Shown: positions 6,593 through 8,573 of the stretch, piece by piece | How the letters are laid out: every line of letters begins with the position of its first letter | Position numbering within the stretch: position 1 is the first letter of the stretch | Source of the DNA: Bacteroidota bacterium | Lineage (GTDB): Bacteria > Bacteroidota > Bacteroidia > Chitinophagales > LD1 | Length of the DNA: 8,573 nt | Direction of reading: 5' to 3' | Assembly: GCA_947457525.1 (NCBI GenBank) | Contig: CANGXE010000047.1 | Coordinates: 1-8,573 of the forward strand | Made by a program: the position numbers and the translations under genes | The notes under the pieces: generated by a model | Told to the model about the DNA's origin: nothing | Database searches by the model: none | Seen by the model: the letters and a program-made list of their open reading frames with translations, nothing else

Positions 6593-7249
6593 CTAACCGT
6601 TTACTTTTTTGTAATCAGCTAAGAATTTCTCTAAACCAATGTCTGTAAGCGGATGATTGAATAAACCTAATATAGAGGAAAGCGGACAAGTGGCAATATC
6701 GGCACCTACTTCTGCACAACGTACAATGTGTAATGAATTGCGAATAGAGGCAGCCAATACTTCCGTTTTGTAACCGTAAATTTCATAAATATGTACTATC
6801 TGTTCGATAAGCTGAACTCCATCCCAATTGCCGTCATCAATGCGACCGATAAATGGAGAAACCATAGTAGCTCCGGCTTTGGCGGCCAACAAGGCTTGTG
6901 CTGCCGAAAATACAAGTGTACAATTCGTTTTAATTCCTTTGTCCGAAAAATATTTTATAGCCTTAATACCATCCTTTATCATAGGCACTTTCACCACGAT
7001 GTTTGGATGCAAAGCAGCTAATTTCTCTCCTTCTTCCACCATACCTTTAAAGTCGGTAGAGATAACTTCAGCACTAACAGGGCCATCCACCAAATTGCAA
7101 ATAGTCACATAGTGTTTCAAAATGTTTTCGTGTCCGCTAATGCCTTCTTTGGCCATCAATGAAGGATTGGTGGTTACACCATCTAAAATGCCCAAAGCTG
7201 CTGCTTCTTGAATGTCTTTTAGATTGGCGGTGTCGATGAAGAATTTCAT
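6593..7249 (-). CDS. tal: Transaldolase, small TalC/MipB-like class
   Basis: This cytoplasmic enzyme of the non-oxidative pentose phosphate pathway transfers a dihydroxyacetone unit between sugar phosphates (sedoheptulose 7-phosphate and glyceraldehyde 3-phosphate to erythrose 4-phosphate and fructose 6-phosphate). The 218 residues have the short class-3 form shared with fructose-6-phosphate aldolase: Asp6 in FIDTAN, TTNPS (26-30), the Schiff-base Lys87 in VVKVPM, NCT (109-111), SPFIGRIDD (131-139) and AASIR (166-170). Glu61 in SAEVIS and Phe133 are the transaldolase-type residues; fructose-6-phosphate aldolase carries Gln and Tyr there, so transaldolase is preferred. The gene has its own candidate promoter and a strong terminator, so it is probably monocistronic. 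Confidence 0.95.
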   Translation of the reverse strand: MKFFIDTANLKDIQEAAALGILDGVTTNPSLMAKEGISGHENILKHYVTICNLVDGPVSAEVISTDFKGMVEEGEKLAALHPNIVVKVPMIKDGIKAIKYFSDKGIKTNCTLVFSAAQALLAAKAGATMVSPFIGRIDDGNWDGVQLIEQIVHIYEIYGYKTEVLAASIRNSLHIVRCAEVGADIATCPLSSILGLFNHPLTDIGLEKFLADYKKVNG

Positions 7250-7283
7250 AGTTTATGGTTTAGTAGTTAAATGAGAACTATTG

Positions 7284-7315
7284 CAAATATGCAACGTGCG
7301 GTTCAATAAACGCAA
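7284..7315 (-). promoter_or_regulatory. Candidate tal promoter
   Basis: On the minus strand TTG (7315-7313) is separated by 21 bases from CATATTTG (7291-7284), which matches seven of eight positions of TAnnTTTG when the two unspecified bases are counted as matches. Initiation would give a leader of about 28 bases before ATG at 7249. It lies downstream of the SRP RNA gene, giving tal an independent start. Confidence 0.5.
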
Positions 7316-7344
7316 AAGGAGAAATAAACAAATGTGGGGAAGGC

Positions 7345-7447
7345 AAAAAATAGGCAAGGTCTCATATCGCACCGCTACAACCGTCTACCTTTGCTTGGTT
7401 TCCCATCTGGAGGAGTGAACAGGAGCTGATCGTATAAGCCTCGCCCG
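7345..7447 (-). ncRNA. ffs: Signal recognition particle RNA, bacterial small type (4.5S-like)
   Basis: The transcript would be about 100 nt and would pair with Ffh to guide membrane proteins to the translocon. The conserved core CAGATGGGAAACCAAGCA (7409-7392) keeps the SRP helix-8 pattern: CAG on the 5' side, AGCA on the 3' side, and a GNRA tetraloop (GAAA) on a three-pair UGG/CCA stem. The flanks fold as expected: CTGTT with GACGG, and an end helix pairing GGCGAGG with CCTTGCC and continuing CTTATA with TATGAG around one bulged A. The 3' end runs into T6, fitting termination. Ends are estimated from this pairing. The gene lies between tal and a secreted-protein gene, with its own promoter. 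Confidence 0.85.
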
Positions 7448-7450
7448 GTG

Positions 7451-7480
7451 CAAATATAGATGGAATGCGGAATAATCAAA
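7451..7480 (-). promoter_or_regulatory. Promoter of the SRP RNA gene
   Basis: On the minus strand TTTG (7480-7477) lies 18 bases before TATATTTG (7458-7451), a perfect TAnnTTTG -7 box. The expected initiation point, four to seven bases further on, coincides with the 5' end of the predicted SRP RNA end helix. This is the best promoter match in the window and supports the RNA call. Confidence 0.75.
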
Positions 7481-7510
7481 GCGGTAACGAGCAGAGAATG
7501 AAATTAAAAA

Positions 7511-7891
7511 TTACTCAGCCACCGTTTTATACTTAGAAACTCTGCGCAGCGCTTTATCCTCTTGCTGCAATCTATCTTTTTCTAAAACCCGAAGTTCATC
7601 CCAAGAAGGTGGATTAATAAGCAACTGCTGAAGTTGTTGCACTAATTTTTCTATAGCTACTTTGTCTTGAGCGGATCCGGAAATAGTAATATCTGGAATG
7701 GCTTTAGTCATTTTAAATGCGGATAAAATGAGTTTAGCAGTAGCTTCGCCATCTAAAGTTTCGTAACTATATTCTGGTAAGAAAGACATTGCAATAACTG
7801 CTCGATTATTTTTGTCATTTATATCTTGAGCTTGTGAAGCAGTAGATAGAATAATAATGAAACTAATTAGAAAAAGTTTACAGCTGTTCAT
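7511..7891 (-). CDS. Secreted or periplasmic protein of unknown function
   Basis: The 126-residue product starts with a clear Sec signal peptide: MNSCK, a hydrophobic stretch LFLISFIIILSTA, and a cleavage site after SQA (residue 21), giving a mature protein of about 105 residues. There is no lipobox at the cleavage site. The mature part has a short strand-like region (AVIAMSFLPEYSYETL), then TAKLILSAFKMT, and a charged, helix-prone C-terminal half (residues about 76-120) rich in Gln, Leu, Lys and Arg that could form a coiled coil. I recognise no family. It begins 18 bp after the stop of the collagen-like gene and is probably co-transcribed with it. The SRP RNA promoter starts about 30 bp after its stop; no terminator is evident between them. 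Confidence 0.75.
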   Translation of the reverse strand: MNSCKLFLISFIIILSTASQAQDINDKNNRAVIAMSFLPEYSYETLDGEATAKLILSAFKMTKAIPDITISGSAQDKVAIEKLVQQLQQLLINPPSWDELRVLEKDRLQQEDKALRRVSKYKTVAE

Positions 7892-7909
7892 GGGTTTGAT
7901 TTTTAGATA

Positions 7910-8573
7910 TTATTTAGCAATGAATCCAATAAGACTGCTGCCATAGAATGTAGCACTACCAGTGGGGACACGCCAACGAAGTTCATAAGTGTAAGTGCCG
8001 GCTGGGGGGGTGTCTACCCAAAATAAATGAGCACTGTTATCAGTTCCTGCAGTAGAATAAACAGCTGTTTCATGTAGCTGTGTGCCATTTCGAAATACAC
8101 CTAATGCAAAAAAACTAGTTGTTGTGGTTTTGTTATAGTCAGCCTCACCGAGCAACATCACTTTGTCACCAGCAGCCACAGTAACTGAAATTGTTTTTAA
8201 AGCGGAGGTTAAACCAAACAGAGTGGTCGTCTCACTGTAGTAAATGGGAACTATTCCTGTTGGCCCAGTAGCACCAGTAGCGCCTGTGTTCCCTTGAATG
8301 CCTTGGATACCCTGAGGACCAGTAACTCCGTCTGCACCAGAAGCTCCAGTATTCCCTTGAATACCTTGCGCACCAGTAGCGCCTGTGTTCCCTTGAATGC
8401 CTTGGATACCCTGAGGGCCAGTAGCTCCGTCTGCACCAGAAGCTCCAGCATTCCCTTGAATGCCTTGCGCACCAGTAGCGCCTGTGTTCCCTTGCAAACC
8501 TTGAATACCCTGAGGACCAGTAACTCCGTCTGCACCAGAAGCTCCAGTATTCCCTTGAATGCCTTGCGCACCA
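7910..8573 (-). CDS. Collagen-like triplet-repeat protein with C-terminal beta-rich head (N-terminus beyond window)
   Basis: The visible 220 residues begin with 35 uninterrupted Gly-X-Y triplets (about 106 residues, 8573-8255), mostly GAT, GAQ, GIQ, GNT, GAS, GAD, GVT and GPQ. A 114-residue C-terminal domain follows (8254-7913), rich in Thr, Ser, aromatic residues and alternating hydrophobics, ending GSSLIGFIAK. Such layouts form trimeric collagen-like stalks capped by a jelly-roll-like head; trimerisation and the head fold are inferences here. The protein is presumably secreted or surface-exposed, but the N-terminus and any signal peptide are outside the window. The reading frame stays open to the edge, so an apparent TTG start at 8497 is only an internal Leu codon. 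A run of seven C bases on the coding strand (8010-8004) lies in the head. The downstream gene is 18 bp away. Confidence 0.85.
   Translation of the reverse strand, partial: GAQGIQGNTGASGADGVTGPQGIQGLQGNTGATGAQGIQGNAGASGADGATGPQGIQGIQGNTGATGAQGIQGNTGASGADGVTGPQGIQGIQGNTGATGATGPTGIVPIYYSETTTLFGLTSALKTISVTVAAGDKVMLLGEADYNKTTTTSFFALGVFRNGTQLHETAVYSTAGTDNSAHLFWVDTPPAGTYTYELRWRVPTGSATFYGSSLIGFIAK
8281..8573 (-). repeat. Tandem 99-bp repeat encoding collagen-like triplets
   Basis: Units begin at 8281, 8380 and 8479 on the plus-strand coordinates, each 99 bp (11 Gly-X-Y triplets), with the third cut at 95 bp by the window edge. The copies are nearly identical, differing at a few bases such as GVT versus GAT and GNT versus GNA codons and one ATG/ATA-type third-position change. 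The array very likely continues outside the window. Confidence 0.92.

Noticed and set aside
6593..7249. Fructose-6-phosphate aldolase instead of transaldolase
   Set aside because: Glu61 and Phe133 occupy positions where the aldolase has Gln and Tyr, so transaldolase is favoured.
7250..7510. Small protein gene or riboswitch in the tal upstream spacer
   Set aside because: The conserved features fit SRP RNA with its own promoter and T-run end, well separated from tal; no coding frame of note is present.
8251..8571. Second open frame of 106 codons over the collagen-like repeats
   Set aside because: It is a shifted reading of the 99-bp repeat on the same strand; the Gly-X-Y frame with its head domain is the real one.
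8281..8573. Possible CRISPR array from regularly spaced repeats
   Set aside because: The units are contiguous 99-bp coding repeats with a Gly codon every nine bases and no unique spacers.

Overview
The window looks like a chromosomal segment of a member of the Bacteroidota. The grounds are an FtsX of the Bacteroidota type, a DUF2795 protein that is strongly conserved in that phylum, several TTG-N18/21-TAnnTTTG type promoters, weak use of Shine-Dalgarno sites and a moderately AT-rich composition. The order or genus cannot be told from the sequence.

Layout. Positions 1-776 (minus) carry most of ftsX, cut at its C-terminal end. A 214-bp divergent spacer follows, then a small DUF2795 gene (991-1212, plus) closed by a hairpin terminator. 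A plus-strand operon-like run occupies 1329-4521: a FadI/HADHB-type 3-ketoacyl-CoA thiolase, a 6-pyruvoyl-tetrahydropterin synthase-type enzyme, GTP cyclohydrolase I (folE) and malonyl-CoA:ACP transacylase (fabD), with gaps of 27, 15 and 1 bp. fabD ends tail to tail, one base apart, with a minus-strand gene (4523-6352). That gene encodes an unusual fusion of a degenerate NagB/6-phosphogluconolactonase-like domain to an alpha/beta hydrolase. Further minus-strand genes are a class-3 transaldolase (6593-7249) with a 13-bp-stem terminator, a small SRP RNA gene (about 7345-7447) with a good promoter, a 126-residue secreted protein of unknown function (7511-7891), and the C-terminal part of a collagen-like repeat protein (7910-8573, running off the window).

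How the genes fit together. The folE and pterin-synthase neighbours catalyse two successive steps, from GTP to dihydroneopterin triphosphate and then to 6-pyruvoyl-tetrahydropterin. The CxxxxxHGH motif of the second enzyme points to a biopterin-type product rather than queuosine. They sit between a fatty-acid degradation thiolase and a fatty-acid synthesis transacylase, so the run looks like co-transcribed housekeeping genes rather than one pathway. The collagen-like protein and the small secreted protein are 18 bp apart and probably form a cell-surface or secreted pair. No mobile element, CRISPR array, tRNA or rRNA was seen. The least ordinary items are the sugar-phosphate-isomerase-like/hydrolase fusion, the collagen-like protein with near-identical 99-bp repeats, and the SRP RNA with a GAAA-capped core.
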